Of a DNA stretch of 64,000 nucleotides, positions 45,685-57,352 are shown one piece after another. Source of the DNA: Bacteroidaceae bacterium (GTDB lineage: Bacteria; Bacteroidota; Bacteroidia; Bacteroidales; Bacteroidaceae). Under the pieces are notes generated by a model that was not told the origin of the DNA, ran no database searches, and saw only the letters and a program-made list of their open reading frames with translations. Both the position numbers and the translations under genes were made by a program. Every line of letters starts with the position of its first letter. Positions within the stretch are counted from its first letter, which is position 1. The stretch covers positions 1-64,000 of the forward strand of contig JAKSJB010000004.1 of NCBI GenBank assembly GCA_024398475.1, read 5' to 3'.

Positions 45685-47211
45685 CTAAAGTGTTACTCCA
45701 TTCTTGAATATGGCTATTTCCTGATAGTTCTTACGTTCGTTCCAAGTGAGTTCACCCGATGCAACGGCAATTACCTTACGGCGGAAAGCCTCTGCCACAT
45801 CTGCCATAGTGCTGCCTTCAACAAGTGTTCCTGCATTGAAGTCTATCCATGTTGGTTTGGTGTTGGCAAGTCGTGAGTTGGTCGATACCTTCATCGTTGG
45901 GACAAAGGTTCCGAACGGAGTACCGCGTCCTGTCGTAAACAGTACTATATGGCATCCTGAAGCAGCGAGGGCTGTACTTGCCACGAGGTCATTGCCCGGA
46001 GCACTCAGGAGATTCAACCCCTTATCCTTCAGTCGTTCCCCGTATTCCAGTACGCCGCATACAGGACTCTTGCCGCATTTCTGTGTACAGCCAAGTGCCT
46101 TTTCCTCGAGCGTACTGATGCCTCCTGCCTTATTTCCGGGGCTTGGGTTCTCGCCTACCGGTTCGCCATGTGAGAGGAAATATTCCTTGAAGTCGTTAAC
46201 CATCTTCACGGTGTGGTCAAAGAGCCGGCGTGTGCGGCATCTATTCATAAGGATGGTTTCTGCGCCGAACATCTCGGGCACTTCTGTAAGTACGGTTGTT
46301 CCGCCCTGACGAACTATATAGTCGGAGAATACTCCCAACAATGGGTTTGCCGTGATACCTGAGAATCCGTCGGAGCCTCCGCACTTGAGCCCTACCCTGA
46401 GTTCACTGAGAGGGATGTCCTCGCGTCGGTCCTTGCTCATTATTCCGTATAGTTCACGCAGTATCCTAAGACCTTCTTCGATTTCATCGCCTTCTACTTT
46501 CTGCGTAACCATCAAGCGTATGCGTTCATGGTCATAGTCACCCAACATGTCCATAAACTGTTCGGGTTGATTGTTTTCACATCCCAAACCTACGACCAGT
46601 ACTGCTCCTGCATTTGGATGAAGCACCATATTGCGCAGGACCTTACGGGTGTTCTCGTGGTCTTCACTCAACTGACTGCACCCATAATTGTGGGGAAAGG
46701 ACACTATTCGGATTGCGTCTCCCTGAGGATTGTCCTGGGAATGAATCTCAGCAGAAAGGCGGTCACGCAGTTGGTTGCATACGCCATTGACACATCCTAC
46801 AGTGGGTATTATCCACAACTCATTACGGATACCTACGTCTCCATTCCTACGACGGAAGCCCCTGAATGTGTCCAACCTTTCTACAGCAGAGTTGTCCGCA
46901 TCCCATTGTTCTGCTGACTTTCTGCTTTCTGCATCATCGTATGTATAATCGAGCACTCCGCTGAGATTGGTCTTTATCTGTTCGTGACTGATAAAGTCAC
47001 CTGCCTTGCAGTCTTCCTTGAGATGCCCGATAGGATAACCGTATTTAATAACATTGTCGCCTGAATTTAGGTCGCACAGCAGGAATTTATGTCCTGAAGG
47101 TACATCGGATGTAAGCGTTATTTCCTTTCCGTCTACCGATACCTTATCACCTGCATTGAGTGGGTCGATTGCCACTGCTACATTATCCTCGGGATTTATC
47201 TTGATTATCAT
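45685..47211 (-). CDS. uxaA: Altronate dehydratase (UxaA family)
   Basis: Dehydrates D-altronate to 2-keto-3-deoxygluconate in galacturonate breakdown. 508 residues, the full two-domain form. The N-terminal SAF domain has INPEDNVAVAI... and SGHKFLLCDL. The C-terminal part has GCSQLSEDHENTRKVL, LKCGGSDGFSGITANPLLG and CPxx-like Cys that bind the iron. SFPHNYGC and TTGRGTPFGTFVPTMKVSTN also match. It may serve pectin use with the upstream AraC regulator. Related dehydratases with other sugar-acid substrates cannot be excluded. Confidence 0.92.
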   Translation of the reverse strand: MIIKINPEDNVAVAIDPLNAGDKVSVDGKEITLTSDVPSGHKFLLCDLNSGDNVIKYGYPIGHLKEDCKAGDFISHEQIKTNLSGVLDYTYDDAESRKSAEQWDADNSAVERLDTFRGFRRRNGDVGIRNELWIIPTVGCVNGVCNQLRDRLSAEIHSQDNPQGDAIRIVSFPHNYGCSQLSEDHENTRKVLRNMVLHPNAGAVLVVGLGCENNQPEQFMDMLGDYDHERIRLMVTQKVEGDEIEEGLRILRELYGIMSKDRREDIPLSELRVGLKCGGSDGFSGITANPLLGVFSDYIVRQGGTTVLTEVPEMFGAETILMNRCRTRRLFDHTVKMVNDFKEYFLSHGEPVGENPSPGNKAGGISTLEEKALGCTQKCGKSPVCGVLEYGERLKDKGLNLLSAPGNDLVASTALAASGCHIVLFTTGRGTPFGTFVPTMKVSTNSRLANTKPTWIDFNAGTLVEGSTMADVAEAFRRKVIAVASGELTWNERKNYQEIAIFKNGVTL

Positions 47212-47255
47212 ATATTGTTGTTATTTTGTTTTTCTACTGAATGGCCAATGGCTTC

Positions 47256-48152
47256 TCAAGGCATATTCCTGTATTCACGAGGGGTCATGCCTGTATGTTG
47301 CTTGAAATATTTTGCAAAGAGCGACTGGGTTGAGAAATTCATACGCTGGCATATTTCCTTAATGGCTATGGTATGGTTCTTCAGCAATGCCTTTGATTCG
47401 AGAATCACATACTCGTCAATCCAGTCAGTTGCGTACTTGCCGCTTACTTCATGAACGATGGAAGACAGGTATTTGGGACTTATGCAAAGTCTGTCGGCAT
47501 AGAAAATTACCTGACGTTCCCGGCTATAGTTGTTCTGAACCTCATTGATAAACTGTTCGAATATTTCATCACGGCGGCTGGCATGACGGGGTTTCTCCCG
47601 GTATTTCATACTGACAGAGAACGACTGAAAGCCATTGTACTTGAAAAGTTCCAGATACATACGTGCCACCTGTGCCTTGTACTTAAAATCCGGATTCATC
47701 AGTTTTGCCTTCATCAGCACATACAGTTGAAGTGCCTCCTTCAGCCCTTCTGAACTGATATGATAGAACGGCATGTCCATTGTCTTGCGCATCATTGCCA
47801 TATTCATCTTCACGTCTTCGGTATAGTCCATGAATGAGCGGTCAATGGCAATGATGGCTCCACGGAAATCATGGGATATGTCCATTACCTGCATGAAGGA
47901 ACCTGCAAGCATTGTTGCCTGTGTACTGTCGGAAAGATGATATTCCTGCAGGTTGATTTTTATATCCATCGTTCCTTCGATGCAAAGGACGATGACTGTC
48001 ATGCTCAACTGTACCGGTGCATTCATTCTTACCACGCGCGGAGGCCTGCCATCAAAGATATTGTCGGACACAAACAGTTTGCCTTCTATCTGTGCTGAAT
48101 ATTCATCATGGGGAAAACTTCCAAAATCTATCTTTACTAATTCCTGCGGCAT
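47256..48152 (-). CDS. AraC-family transcriptional regulator
   Basis: Start at MPQELVKIDFGSFP (48152), 298 residues; the frame is open to a TTG directly after the previous gene's TGA, which is less likely. The N-terminal 180 residues are a cupin-like sensor. The C-terminal AraC domain has two HTH motifs (SPKYLSSIVHEVSGKYATDWI and FSTQSLFAKYFKQHTGMTPREYRN). It lies between the 884-residue gene and uxaA, so control of uronate or surface functions is plausible but unproven. Confidence 0.9.
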   Translation of the reverse strand: MPQELVKIDFGSFPHDEYSAQIEGKLFVSDNIFDGRPPRVVRMNAPVQLSMTVIVLCIEGTMDIKINLQEYHLSDSTQATMLAGSFMQVMDISHDFRGAIIAIDRSFMDYTEDVKMNMAMMRKTMDMPFYHISSEGLKEALQLYVLMKAKLMNPDFKYKAQVARMYLELFKYNGFQSFSVSMKYREKPRHASRRDEIFEQFINEVQNNYSRERQVIFYADRLCISPKYLSSIVHEVSGKYATDWIDEYVILESKALLKNHTIAIKEICQRMNFSTQSLFAKYFKQHTGMTPREYRNMP

Positions 48153-48179
48153 AAGAGGTTCGAGTTTTTTCAGTAACAA

Positions 48180-50834
48180 TCATTCACTGACCACAATCTT
48201 TCCTTCCGGTGTAATACCTTCCGCTGAAAGGAATATCTGTCGGCATGATATGTTGTTGGTAAACTGTATGAGTGCCTTTCCCTTGGAATCTGTCTTTACG
48301 CTTGGATTCCAAAAGAGGGTACGGCGGTTGTTTTCAAGGGGTGGCAAAACCTTATAGTCTTCCATTTGGAATGTTTCAGGTTCATTATAGCCTTGATATG
48401 TTGTTCTGCGCAATCCTTTCTGACTTGCCGTAGTAAACAGCAACTGACGGTAAAGATAAATACGCACGCAGCCTTCTTCTTCCCACGGGCTTGAAGGTAC
48501 GATGTATATTGCCTTAATCTGATCAAGTTCCTCCGGAAAATCTATGACATCCTGAAATGATGACTTTCCCAACAGTTCATCCTGCCTGGTTGAATATGGA
48601 AACACAAATCGTGACAAATCTGAGAATGCACCACTGAGGCCGTTGTCGATTATCCAATGGATTGGACGTCCGGCATATGCCATTCCGCCTACCCATACGG
48701 TCCTTACGGTGTCACCATTTATGCGATATTCCAACGTATCAGTGCCCTGACGGGGCAGAAGCGATTTCTGATAACTCTGTGCTCCAAAGAGTGGATTGCG
48801 GTTGAGCAGAAAATCAAATACCGTAGGTGGTGCTGCTTCTCCCTGGTCGAGTATGCGGTCGAGTTCTTCCTTTACATTGTAATATACGCTGGCATACTTA
48901 CGGCCTTCTTTCTGGTTGTACCACTGTATGTTGCTGTCATCCGTCCAATATCGGCGCCGTGCCTTAATGGTTACGGGTGGGATGACAATTGTTTTCTCTG
49001 CAAACTTGAGTTCATCAATAGATACGTCTTCTGGGGTTTTATATAGATTTGGTGACGGCATAGGTAATACTGCAGCCTCATCCGGAGTTACATATCGAGG
49101 TGCTGGAGAAAACTGTCGGTCGATGCCCACATAATATGTCTTGCGCTTATCATTTCGGAGCGTGAACATTTGAAGTTCCCAGTCACCGCTTATGTCGGGT
49201 ACCTCAAAGGCATAGTATCCCAGGGAGTCGGTGCGGGTGTAACCATGAAGGCTCTGACCGCTCTTGTTGAAAAGATAGAGGTTTACATTCACGTTTCCTA
49301 CCGGATTACGCTTGCGGTATTCTTTCAATTGACCATGTACATAGAGTTTGTCCTCTATTGGCTGTACTCCTGAGAAGCGAGTTTGTCCGGACATCAGTTT
49401 CCAATCATATCGACGCCATCCCTGAACCATCATAAGCAAATCTGCTGCCTTACGGTGAACTGCATCATCTGTTTCGAAATAATATTCAGGATTGCGTATA
49501 TAGCCTTTTACGTCGCTGCCGAGCAACATCCATGTCTTCATGTTGCCGACTCTTCCGCCGGACATTGAACCGTAGTCAACTGCAGAGAAGGAGAATGTGG
49601 TATTTGGTTGTGTAGTTGCTTCTATCTCCACTATGGAACAAGGAGCAAGACTGCGGGAAATCGGAGTAAACAGTATGCTGTCGGCAGCACTTTCATTCCT
49701 TGGACATACAAAGAAGAGACGATCTGCCATGATGCGTCCGTCGCTGTTGAATATAGTGAGTTGATTGACTCCTGCCGGCATGTCCTCACGGGTGAGACCT
49801 ATCTCTATGGTTGGTACTGCCTGCATGGTGTCGCAGGCATATATGTTTCCGTCGTGCATGAGGGCATATCCAATTTCTGTTCCCACTATGGCATCTGAAG
49901 AATATACTACTGCACGCATGGAATCACTTACAGCATCGAAGGAAAGAACACATCCATCGGCCTTTACTGCAGGAAGAGGGAACTGCTGAACCTTGCCCTT
50001 ATGGTTGGTCATGGAGAGTTTCATCAACTGTCCGTCTGGAATTATTTCAAATATTCCGCGACCTAAAGTATCTGTTGTAACGGCAGTTATGACTTTTCCG
50101 TCCTCTCCTATTATCTGCGCCGTGCCTTTGTACGCTCCCCCATTGTCATCTACTACCATAAAAGCGACCTTACTCTTAAGTCCCAGTACCAAATCACCGC
50201 CTTCGGGATAGAATGCTACATTGATTTTCTTCGGTTCATCGTTGGTATATACTCCTTCGGCTGCGGCTGAAAGATATAGGGAATCTGCCTTACGTATATT
50301 CGGGTTGCGGTCTTTATAGAGCGTGCGACTTAGAATCTTCTCACTGTAATCTCCGTATTTCTTAGGTGTCTCAAATACCGGGAACACACGCGAGAATACT
50401 GCATCCGGCCCCCAATTCACCATATATCGCGTATATGCACGGACTTCATAGAATCCACTACCGAGAAGGCTGTCCAGATGAATTGATCCGTCTGCCTGTC
50501 CATGGTCGTCTATATGGAGTTTCTGTGTATCAAGTATGTCACCGCCCGGTGATACGAGTTCCACATAAAGTACACTGCTGAGTGTCTTTGCAAGAGGGTT
50601 GTCGGTGCGTGTGACGTATGCCTTATACCATATATTCTCACCCATGAAATAACCTGTATTGTCGAAATGCAGATAGACTTTCTCCTGTGGATACATTGCC
50701 TGAAAATTTACGACTTTTGACAATGCACGAATAGTTCCGCTTACCTGTACTTTTTTCTGGGCAGATATGGTGATGGCATTCATCAACAGCATGAATGCCA
50801 AAAGTATTCGGTTTGATATAGATATCAGGTTCAT
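48180..50834 (-). CDS. Large exported protein with MG2-like domains (macroglobulin-type), Bacteroidota family
   Basis: 884 residues with a signal peptide (to SAQ, about residue 25). The N-terminal part, YPQEKVYLHFDNTGYFMGENIWYKAYV followed by LSSVLYVELVSPGGDIL, matches the macroglobulin-like beta-sandwich found in many Bacteroidota outer-membrane proteins. Later parts include a carboxypeptidase-regulatory-like beta domain (GHTRTDSLGYYAFEVPDISG type) and, near 700, a plug-like stretch with RINGDTVRTVWVGGMA. No thioester is seen. The function is not known; such proteins are often near TonB systems. Its TGA abuts the AraC gene's open frame. Confidence 0.7.
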   Translation of the reverse strand: MNLISISNRILLAFMLLMNAITISAQKKVQVSGTIRALSKVVNFQAMYPQEKVYLHFDNTGYFMGENIWYKAYVTRTDNPLAKTLSSVLYVELVSPGGDILDTQKLHIDDHGQADGSIHLDSLLGSGFYEVRAYTRYMVNWGPDAVFSRVFPVFETPKKYGDYSEKILSRTLYKDRNPNIRKADSLYLSAAAEGVYTNDEPKKINVAFYPEGGDLVLGLKSKVAFMVVDDNGGAYKGTAQIIGEDGKVITAVTTDTLGRGIFEIIPDGQLMKLSMTNHKGKVQQFPLPAVKADGCVLSFDAVSDSMRAVVYSSDAIVGTEIGYALMHDGNIYACDTMQAVPTIEIGLTREDMPAGVNQLTIFNSDGRIMADRLFFVCPRNESAADSILFTPISRSLAPCSIVEIEATTQPNTTFSFSAVDYGSMSGGRVGNMKTWMLLGSDVKGYIRNPEYYFETDDAVHRKAADLLMMVQGWRRYDWKLMSGQTRFSGVQPIEDKLYVHGQLKEYRKRNPVGNVNVNLYLFNKSGQSLHGYTRTDSLGYYAFEVPDISGDWELQMFTLRNDKRKTYYVGIDRQFSPAPRYVTPDEAAVLPMPSPNLYKTPEDVSIDELKFAEKTIVIPPVTIKARRRYWTDDSNIQWYNQKEGRKYASVYYNVKEELDRILDQGEAAPPTVFDFLLNRNPLFGAQSYQKSLLPRQGTDTLEYRINGDTVRTVWVGGMAYAGRPIHWIIDNGLSGAFSDLSRFVFPYSTRQDELLGKSSFQDVIDFPEELDQIKAIYIVPSSPWEEEGCVRIYLYRQLLFTTASQKGLRRTTYQGYNEPETFQMEDYKVLPPLENNRRTLFWNPSVKTDSKGKALIQFTNNISCRQIFLSAEGITPEGKIVVSE

Positions 50835-50930
50835 TGATTTAGGTTTAAATACACTTTTGTATTAATTTATATAGTCTTGCAAATCAGAAGTTTAGGATTT
50901 GATATAGGATTCCGACTGCCTGACTACTGA

Positions 50931-52136
50931 CTACTTGCATATTTCGCAGTCATTGCATTTGTTTGCAACTCCACGCAGACGCTTGGCTGTGATGAGGTGT
51001 AGGCGGTCACGCAGTGATGTTGATTTCATACTGTCGATAACTTCTGCTGCAAATGCCTGCATGAGAAGTATGCGTGCCTGAGCCAATGGTATGCCTCGCT
51101 GACGCATATAGAACAATGCCGTTTCATCAAGTTTTCCCACAGTGGAACCATGTGAGCAACGTACATCGTCGGCATATATCTCAAGCATTGGCTGAGCATA
51201 CATACGGGCATCATTGCTGGCACATATATTCTGATTGACTTCATTACTGACCGTATTCTGTGCTCCTTCCCGTACAAGTATCTTACCGGCAAAGGCTCCT
51301 ACTGCCTTATCGTCAACTATATACTTGTAGAGTTCATGGCTCTGACAGTTGGGTACCTGATGGTCAATGTGCGTATTTACATCGGTATGCTGTTCACCAT
51401 CTGCAACTACCAATCCGTTGAGCCACACTTCGCTGCCTTCACCGCAAAGCGACACATTAACCATGGAACGGTTCATCTTTCCGGTAAGACAGATATTGTT
51501 GTGACGGACAGTACAATTGCGCCCTACTCTTATATATACGTTGCAGAAACGGGAACAACGGTCATTGAGTTCGGATAATTCGTAAAGGTCCAGATGGGAA
51601 TTGTCGCCCATGATTATCTCTATGACCTGTGTGGTAAGGAATGATGATGATGACTGTTCTACTGCTGCATCTACTATTCTCAACGCTGCTTCACTGTTAC
51701 TGTCCATTACTATGAGTACGCGTCGGTTACGCATTTGGTCAATCGCGCCACGCAGATGATTGGAGATGGTGAGCGATGGTACCTGACCCTTTATGTGGTA
51801 TGCTGTGAAATCCTGAACAAGCATGGTGTTCATTGCTGTGATACCGTCTGTAATGTCTGCTACGGTTCCATAGTAGTTGGCAACAATCTGAGGGTCATCG
51901 GCATTTACCTCTATGTGATTGAAATCGATGCCATAGTTATATGACAAAGCATCGGATACATCGGTATATTTGTAACGTTCCATCCTACGGGTAGGCAAAC
52001 CACACATCATGAGTGACTGACAGGCAAACTCACGCATCGCATTGATGCTGGCATTGGCTGTCTTCTCATGAATTGATGAAGCGTTATTCTGATAGATCTG
52101 TATGTACTCCTGCTCTGTATTCATTCTCTCATCCAT
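50931..52136 (-). CDS. sufD: Fe-S cluster assembly scaffold subunit SufD
   Basis: 401 residues. Paired with SufB and the SufC ATPase it builds Fe-S clusters. The C-terminal block DDVRCSHGSTVGKLDETALFYMRQRGI is the SufB/SufD family signature, with the conserved His of SufD in CSHG. The beta-helix core runs through the middle. The first ATG overlaps the end of sufC by 8 bp; a second Met four residues in (MNTEQ) could also serve. Last gene of the suf operon as seen here. The C-terminal 20 residues are Cys-rich (CNDCEICK), which is slightly unusual. Confidence 0.95.
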   Translation of the reverse strand: MDERMNTEQEYIQIYQNNASSIHEKTANASINAMREFACQSLMMCGLPTRRMERYKYTDVSDALSYNYGIDFNHIEVNADDPQIVANYYGTVADITDGITAMNTMLVQDFTAYHIKGQVPSLTISNHLRGAIDQMRNRRVLIVMDSNSEAALRIVDAAVEQSSSSFLTTQVIEIIMGDNSHLDLYELSELNDRCSRFCNVYIRVGRNCTVRHNNICLTGKMNRSMVNVSLCGEGSEVWLNGLVVADGEQHTDVNTHIDHQVPNCQSHELYKYIVDDKAVGAFAGKILVREGAQNTVSNEVNQNICASNDARMYAQPMLEIYADDVRCSHGSTVGKLDETALFYMRQRGIPLAQARILLMQAFAAEVIDSMKSTSLRDRLHLITAKRLRGVANKCNDCEICK

Positions 52137-52872
52137 TAATTATCCAATCAAAACCGTTGTCTTCAATCTGTTTTGCAAGTTCTGCTCCCCCTGTCTTGAT
52201 GATACGTCCATCGATAAGAACGTGTACTACATCAGGACGGATATAGTCGAGCAAACGCTGATAGTGGGTAATGACCATGGCGCTTGTCTTTTCATTGCGG
52301 AACTTGTTGAATCCTTCTGCTACTATACGCAAGGCGTCAACATCAAGGCCTGAATCTGTTTCATCAAGAATACAGAATGAGGGGTTGAGCATTGCCATCT
52401 GGAATATCTCATTGCGTTTCTTCTCTCCACCGGAAAAACCTTCGTTCACACTACGGGAAACGAGTTTCTGATCTATCTCTACCAACTGACGCTTTTCACG
52501 CATAACCTTCAGAAAATCCGTAGATTTGATTGGTTCCATTCCTTCTGCCTGATACTTGGCGTTGACTGCAGCACGCATGAAATTTGTCATGGAAACTCCT
52601 GGAATTTCCACTGGTTGCTGAAACGACATGAAAATTCCGGCATGAGCACGTTCTTCGGGATTCATGGCCAGGAGATCCTTACCGTTGAACATTATAGTTC
52701 CTTCGGTTACCTCATACTTTGGGTGTCCTACTATGACATTGCTCAAAGTGGATTTTCCTGCTCCGTTGGTTCCCATAAGTGCATGAATTTCACCATCCTT
52801 GATTGTGAGATCCACTCCTTTCAATATTTCTTTGCCTTCAACTGAGGCATGTAAATTCCTTATCTCTAACAT
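52129..52872 (-). CDS. sufC: Fe-S cluster assembly ATPase SufC
   Basis: 247 residues, ABC-type ATPase. Walker A is GTNGAGKSTL, signature FSGGEKKRNEI, Walker B CILDETDSGLD with the SufC-type ending, switch MVITHYQRLL. SufC typically has this Thr/Asp-rich segment and no membrane partner. Overlaps sufD by 8 bp and follows sufB by 75 bp. Confidence 0.97.
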   Translation of the reverse strand: MLEIRNLHASVEGKEILKGVDLTIKDGEIHALMGTNGAGKSTLSNVIVGHPKYEVTEGTIMFNGKDLLAMNPEERAHAGIFMSFQQPVEIPGVSMTNFMRAAVNAKYQAEGMEPIKSTDFLKVMREKRQLVEIDQKLVSRSVNEGFSGGEKKRNEIFQMAMLNPSFCILDETDSGLDVDALRIVAEGFNKFRNEKTSAMVITHYQRLLDYIRPDVVHVLIDGRIIKTGGAELAKQIEDNGFDWIING

Positions 52873-52947
52873 AATATTAGTAGTTTTGGTTCATCCTGCA
52901 TTCGATTCTTCTGTTTCCCGATGCTTCAATATTTCGTATATTCGACT

Positions 52948-54417
52948 TCAGCCAACACTTCCTTCAAGACTTACGCTCAGGAGTTTCTGAGCCTCAACGG
53001 CGAATTCCATCGGGAGTTTGTTGAGGACTTCCCTTGCATATCCATTGACAATCAATCCTACTGCTTCTTCTGTGGATATTCCACGCTGATTACAGTAAAA
53101 GAGTTGATCTTCGGAAATCTTTGACGTAGTTGCCTCATGTTCCACCGTTGCCGAGTTATTGTGTACATCCAGATATGGGAATGTATGTGCTCCGCATTCA
53201 CTTCCTAAAAGCAACGAATCACATGAACTGTAATTACGGGCATTGTCGGCATGTGTTCCGACTTTAACGAGACCTCTATATGAGTTTTGGCTCTTGCCGG
53301 CACTTATTCCTTTACTGATAATGGTACTGCGGGTGTTCTTTCCTACATGAATCATCTTGGTTCCCGTATCTGCCTGCTGATAATTATTGGTTACGGCAAC
53401 AGAGTAGAACTCGGCTTGGGAATTGTCGCCCTGAAGTACACATGAAGGGTATTTCCATGTAATGGCACTTCCTGTTTCTACCTGTGTCCATGAGAGTTTG
53501 GAATCTACTCCACGAAGATGTCCACGCTTGGTTACCAGATTAAGTACACCACCTTTTCCGTCCTTATCACCTGGGTACCAATTCTGTACTGTTGAATACT
53601 TCACTTCTGCACGATTCATCACGACTATTTCTACAATTGCCGCATGAAGTTGGTTTTCATCACGCATTGGTGCTGTACATCCTTCAAGATATGATACATA
53701 GGAATCATCGTCGCATACGATAAGTGTACGTTCAAACTGCCCTGTACCACGTGCATTGATTCGGAAATATGTGGATAGTTCTAACGGACAGCGGGTGTTC
53801 TTTGGGATATAGACAAATGAGCCATCGCTGAATACTGCAGAATTGAGTGCTGCAAAGTAATTGTCACGATATGGCACTACTGTACCTAAAAACTGACGTA
53901 CCAAATCCGGGTGATTCCTTACTGCCTCACTGATTGAGCAGAATATTATGCCCTTCTCTTCAAGTTGCTGTTTGAATGTTGTCTTGACGGATACTGAATC
54001 CATCACGGCATCTACCGCCATTCCGCTAAGTGCAAGTTGCTCTTCAAGAGGGATTCCCAACTTGTCAAATGTCTTCTTCAGTTCAGGATCAATCTCTCCG
54101 TTTGAATTCTGGGCATCGGTTCCATTCTTTTGTTTTGTTGGATCTGCATAATACGAAATTGCCTGATAATCAATCTCAGGCATACGCAGATGTCCCCATG
54201 ATGGCTGACGCATGGTTAGCCAATGGCGATATGCATTTAGGCGGAACTCAAGTAGCCAATCAGGCTCACCTTTCTTTTGAGAGATGAGCCTAACTATGTC
54301 TTCGTTCAGACCTTTTTCTATGATTTCAGTATGTACGTCAGTTGTGAAACCGTACTCATATTCCTTATTCGCGACTTTTCGTACAAACTCATTTTCTTCT
54401 TTATTATTCTCTTTCAT
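52948..54417 (-). CDS. sufB: Fe-S cluster assembly scaffold subunit SufB
   Basis: 489 residues, the usual length. [20 protein letters not shown] start, [27 protein letters not shown] blocks, YLEGCTAPM with a conserved Cys, [30 protein letters not shown] and the C-terminal [24 protein letters not shown]. First gene of sufBCD; the Bacteroidota-type operon lacks sufS and sufE here. Intergenic DNA before it (54418-54473) carries the 'gccaatgccaatggc' repeat word and no clear terminator after infB. Confidence 0.96.
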   Translation of the reverse strand: MKENNKEENEFVRKVANKEYEYGFTTDVHTEIIEKGLNEDIVRLISQKKGEPDWLLEFRLNAYRHWLTMRQPSWGHLRMPEIDYQAISYYADPTKQKNGTDAQNSNGEIDPELKKTFDKLGIPLEEQLALSGMAVDAVMDSVSVKTTFKQQLEEKGIIFCSISEAVRNHPDLVRQFLGTVVPYRDNYFAALNSAVFSDGSFVYIPKNTRCPLELSTYFRINARGTGQFERTLIVCDDDSYVSYLEGCTAPMRDENQLHAAIVEIVVMNRAEVKYSTVQNWYPGDKDGKGGVLNLVTKRGHLRGVDSKLSWTQVETGSAITWKYPSCVLQGDNSQAEFYSVAVTNNYQQADTGTKMIHVGKNTRSTIISKGISAGKSQNSYRGLVKVGTHADNARNYSSCDSLLLGSECGAHTFPYLDVHNNSATVEHEATTSKISEDQLFYCNQRGISTEEAVGLIVNGYAREVLNKLPMEFAVEAQKLLSVSLEGSVG

Positions 54418-54473
54418 TCACTAATTCAAGTTTCGAAAACTATATCTGCCAATGCCAATGGCTTATGGCAAAA

Positions 54474-57296
54474 CTACAGTTTCTGCTTTACCTCAACCTC
54501 AGCAAATGTTTCAAGGATGTCGCCTTCACGGATGTCTTCGAAATTAACGATAGAAATACCGCATTCGAAGTTTGTGCCGACTTCCTTCACATCGTCCTTG
54601 AATCGCTTCAATGCGTTGATCTGACCTGTATAGACAACAATTCCATCACGCACGACACGAATCTTGTTGCTGCGCTGAACCTTTCCTGATGTAACGAATG
54701 CACCTGCAACTGTTCCGACCTTTGTAATCTTGTAAACCTGGCGCACTTCGAGGTTTGCCGTGATTTCTTCCTTTGTTTCTGGCGCAAGCATACCTTCCAT
54801 TGCGCTCTTCACCTCCTCTATCGTGTCATAGATGACTGAATAAAGACGGATGTCCACTCCTTCCTGATCAGCAAGTGTGCGGGCAGCCTTTGAAGGGCGT
54901 ACCTGGAAACCTATAATGATGGCATCGGATGCTGCTGCCAACGTAACATCACTCTCGGATATCTGACCGACTGCCTTGTGAATGACATTGACCTGAATCT
55001 TCTCAGTTGAAAGTTTTATGAGTGAGTCGCTGAGTGCCTCGATAGAACCGTCCACGTCACCCTTGACCACAAGATTGAGTTCCTTGAAATCACCGAGTGC
55101 TATACGACGTCCAAGTTCGTTGAGGTCAACACGCTTGAGTGTACGGAGGCCTTGTTCACGTTTCAACTGATCGCGCTTATGTGCCAAGTCACGTGCTTCC
55201 TGTTCGGATTCCATAACATGGAACGTATCACCTGCTGTAGGTGCTCCATTGAGGCCGAGAATCAGTGCTGGTTCTGCCGGCAATGCCTGTTCTATGCGCT
55301 GACCGCGTTCGTTGAACATAGCCTTAACCTTACCGAATGATGTACCTGCCAATACTACATCGCCCTGACGGAGTGTTCCGTTCTGAACGAGTACTGTTGC
55401 TACATATCCCCTTCCCTTATCAAGCGATGACTCAATAATGGAACCGGTTGCCTTTCGGTTAGGATTTGCCTTGAGTTCGAGGATTTCTGCCTCAAGCAAT
55501 ACTTTCTCCATCAGTTCATCAACTCCAAGTCCTTGCTTTGCTGATATTTCCTGATCGGAATACTTACCTCCCCAATCTTCTACAAGATAATTCATGTTGG
55601 CCAGTTGTTCCTTAATCTTTTCAGGATTTGCAGTTGGCTTGTCCACCTTATTAATGGCAAACACCATTGGTACGTTTGCTGCTACTGCATGTGCGATTGC
55701 TTCCTTTGTCTGTGGCATCACATCGTCGTCGGCGGCAATGATTATGATGGCAATATCGGTTACCTTGGCTCCACGGGCACGCATCGCGGTGAAGGCTTCG
55801 TGACCTGGGGTATCCAAGAATGTAATATGCTTTCCGTTCGCCATTTTCACATTATATGCACCGATGTGCTGTGTGATTCCACCTGCCTCACCTGCAATAA
55901 CGTTTGCCTTACGGATATAGTCGAGCAATGAAGTCTTACCATGGTCAACATGTCCCATTACAGTGATGACCGGAGCACGTGGTACAAGATCTTCTTCGGA
56001 GTCTTCTTCTTCCTCTATGGCATGGGTGACTTCTTCACTTACATAATTGGTTGTGTAGCCGAATTCCTCTGCTACAATGTTGATTGTCTCGGCATCGAGT
56101 CGTTGGTTAATACTAACCATCATACCGATTGACATACAGGTTCCAATGACTTTGGTAACAGGTACGTCCATCATTGTTGCAAGTTCGTTTGCAGTTACGA
56201 ATTCGGTAAGTTGCAGTACCTTGCTGTCTGAATCTTCTCCTTCTTCTGCCTCAAGACGATGGCGTTCACGTTTTTCCTTACGGTTCTTCACGCTGCTCTT
56301 TACCTGCTTTGAAGTAAGGCGTGCAAGTGTTTCCTTTACCTGCTTTGCTACTTCCTCGTCGGTAAGTTCAACCTTTACCTCTTTCTTCTTGTTCTTTTTC
56401 TTACCGGACTTTGCATTACCTGCATTCTGCTGTTGATTATTGTTTGGTTTGCTGCCGCCTTTCTGACCGCCACCTTGCTGTGACTGATTGATTGCGGCAT
56501 TGATATCTACCTTTCCCTTATTGATGCGCTGACGTTTTTTCTTATCACCACCTTCGGACGATGACTTTCCGTCATGATCCTTTCCTGCCGTCTCCTTATA
56601 CTTATTCCTTGCATCCTGACGCTGACGTTCCTTTTCCTCGCGTTCTTTCTTTCGTTCAGCCTTGGATTTCTTATCAGGACGGGTTTTCGAATTGATGTTT
56701 GACAAATCAATGAAACCTACTTTCTTAAAGTTGATTGGATCCTGTGATGATTGTTCATCATTGGATTTTTCTACCGGAGCAGAAGATGGTTTATTCACTG
56801 AATCGGTCTTTGGTGCAGCATTTCCTGCCACACTTTCATTCTTTGGCTTTGCTACCGGTACTTCTGTCTTTGCAGCAGGTTGCTCTGGTGCAGTTGCCGC
56901 AGGTTTTGCCGATTCTTCTTTCTTATTCCTGTCGTTGATATTTCCAAGCACCTTGAACTCCGGTTTATGTTCCTGTTTCATTCTGAACACTTCCTGTTCT
57001 TCTTTCTGCTTCCTCTGCTCAGCCTCACGACGCGCCTGCTCAATACGTTCTTTTTCCTTGCGCTCTGCTTTCTCCTGAGATTCACGTTCCTTGCGTTTCT
57101 GAATGTCGAGACGGGTTTCTGTATTCTTATTCCTGTCGTCTCCGAATTCACCCATAAGCGCCTTGTACTGCTCATCAGAAAGTTTTGCATTAGGTGTGGC
57201 ATCTTCTATTGCCATACCTTTCTTCTGCAGGAATTCAGCAACTGTGTTGAGTCCCACATTGAGTTCCTTTAGTGCTTTATTTAATCTTACTGGCAT
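54474..57296 (-). CDS. infB: Translation initiation factor IF-2
   Basis: 940 residues. Delivers fMet-tRNA to the 30S subunit. The N-terminal 430 residues are a long charged, Lys/Glu/Asn-rich extension with [19 protein letters not shown], typical of Bacteroidota. The G domain has [12 protein letters not shown] (G1), DTPGHEAF (G3) and NKVDKP (G4). Domains II-IV follow, ending EVEVKQKL. Third gene of rimP-nusA-infB, 56 bp downstream of nusA. Confidence 0.97.
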   Translation of the reverse strand: MPVRLNKALKELNVGLNTVAEFLQKKGMAIEDATPNAKLSDEQYKALMGEFGDDRNKNTETRLDIQKRKERESQEKAERKEKERIEQARREAEQRKQKEEQEVFRMKQEHKPEFKVLGNINDRNKKEESAKPAATAPEQPAAKTEVPVAKPKNESVAGNAAPKTDSVNKPSSAPVEKSNDEQSSQDPINFKKVGFIDLSNINSKTRPDKKSKAERKKEREEKERQRQDARNKYKETAGKDHDGKSSSEGGDKKKRQRINKGKVDINAAINQSQQGGGQKGGSKPNNNQQQNAGNAKSGKKKNKKKEVKVELTDEEVAKQVKETLARLTSKQVKSSVKNRKEKRERHRLEAEEGEDSDSKVLQLTEFVTANELATMMDVPVTKVIGTCMSIGMMVSINQRLDAETINIVAEEFGYTTNYVSEEVTHAIEEEEDSEEDLVPRAPVITVMGHVDHGKTSLLDYIRKANVIAGEAGGITQHIGAYNVKMANGKHITFLDTPGHEAFTAMRARGAKVTDIAIIIIAADDDVMPQTKEAIAHAVAANVPMVFAINKVDKPTANPEKIKEQLANMNYLVEDWGGKYSDQEISAKQGLGVDELMEKVLLEAEILELKANPNRKATGSIIESSLDKGRGYVATVLVQNGTLRQGDVVLAGTSFGKVKAMFNERGQRIEQALPAEPALILGLNGAPTAGDTFHVMESEQEARDLAHKRDQLKREQGLRTLKRVDLNELGRRIALGDFKELNLVVKGDVDGSIEALSDSLIKLSTEKIQVNVIHKAVGQISESDVTLAAASDAIIIGFQVRPSKAARTLADQEGVDIRLYSVIYDTIEEVKSAMEGMLAPETKEEITANLEVRQVYKITKVGTVAGAFVTSGKVQRSNKIRVVRDGIVVYTGQINALKRFKDDVKEVGTNFECGISIVNFEDIREGDILETFAEVEVKQKL

Positions 57297-57352
57297 CGAA
57301 TTTTTGCTATTTGACTATTTACTATTTACTTATTATTTCCTTAACCGTCACA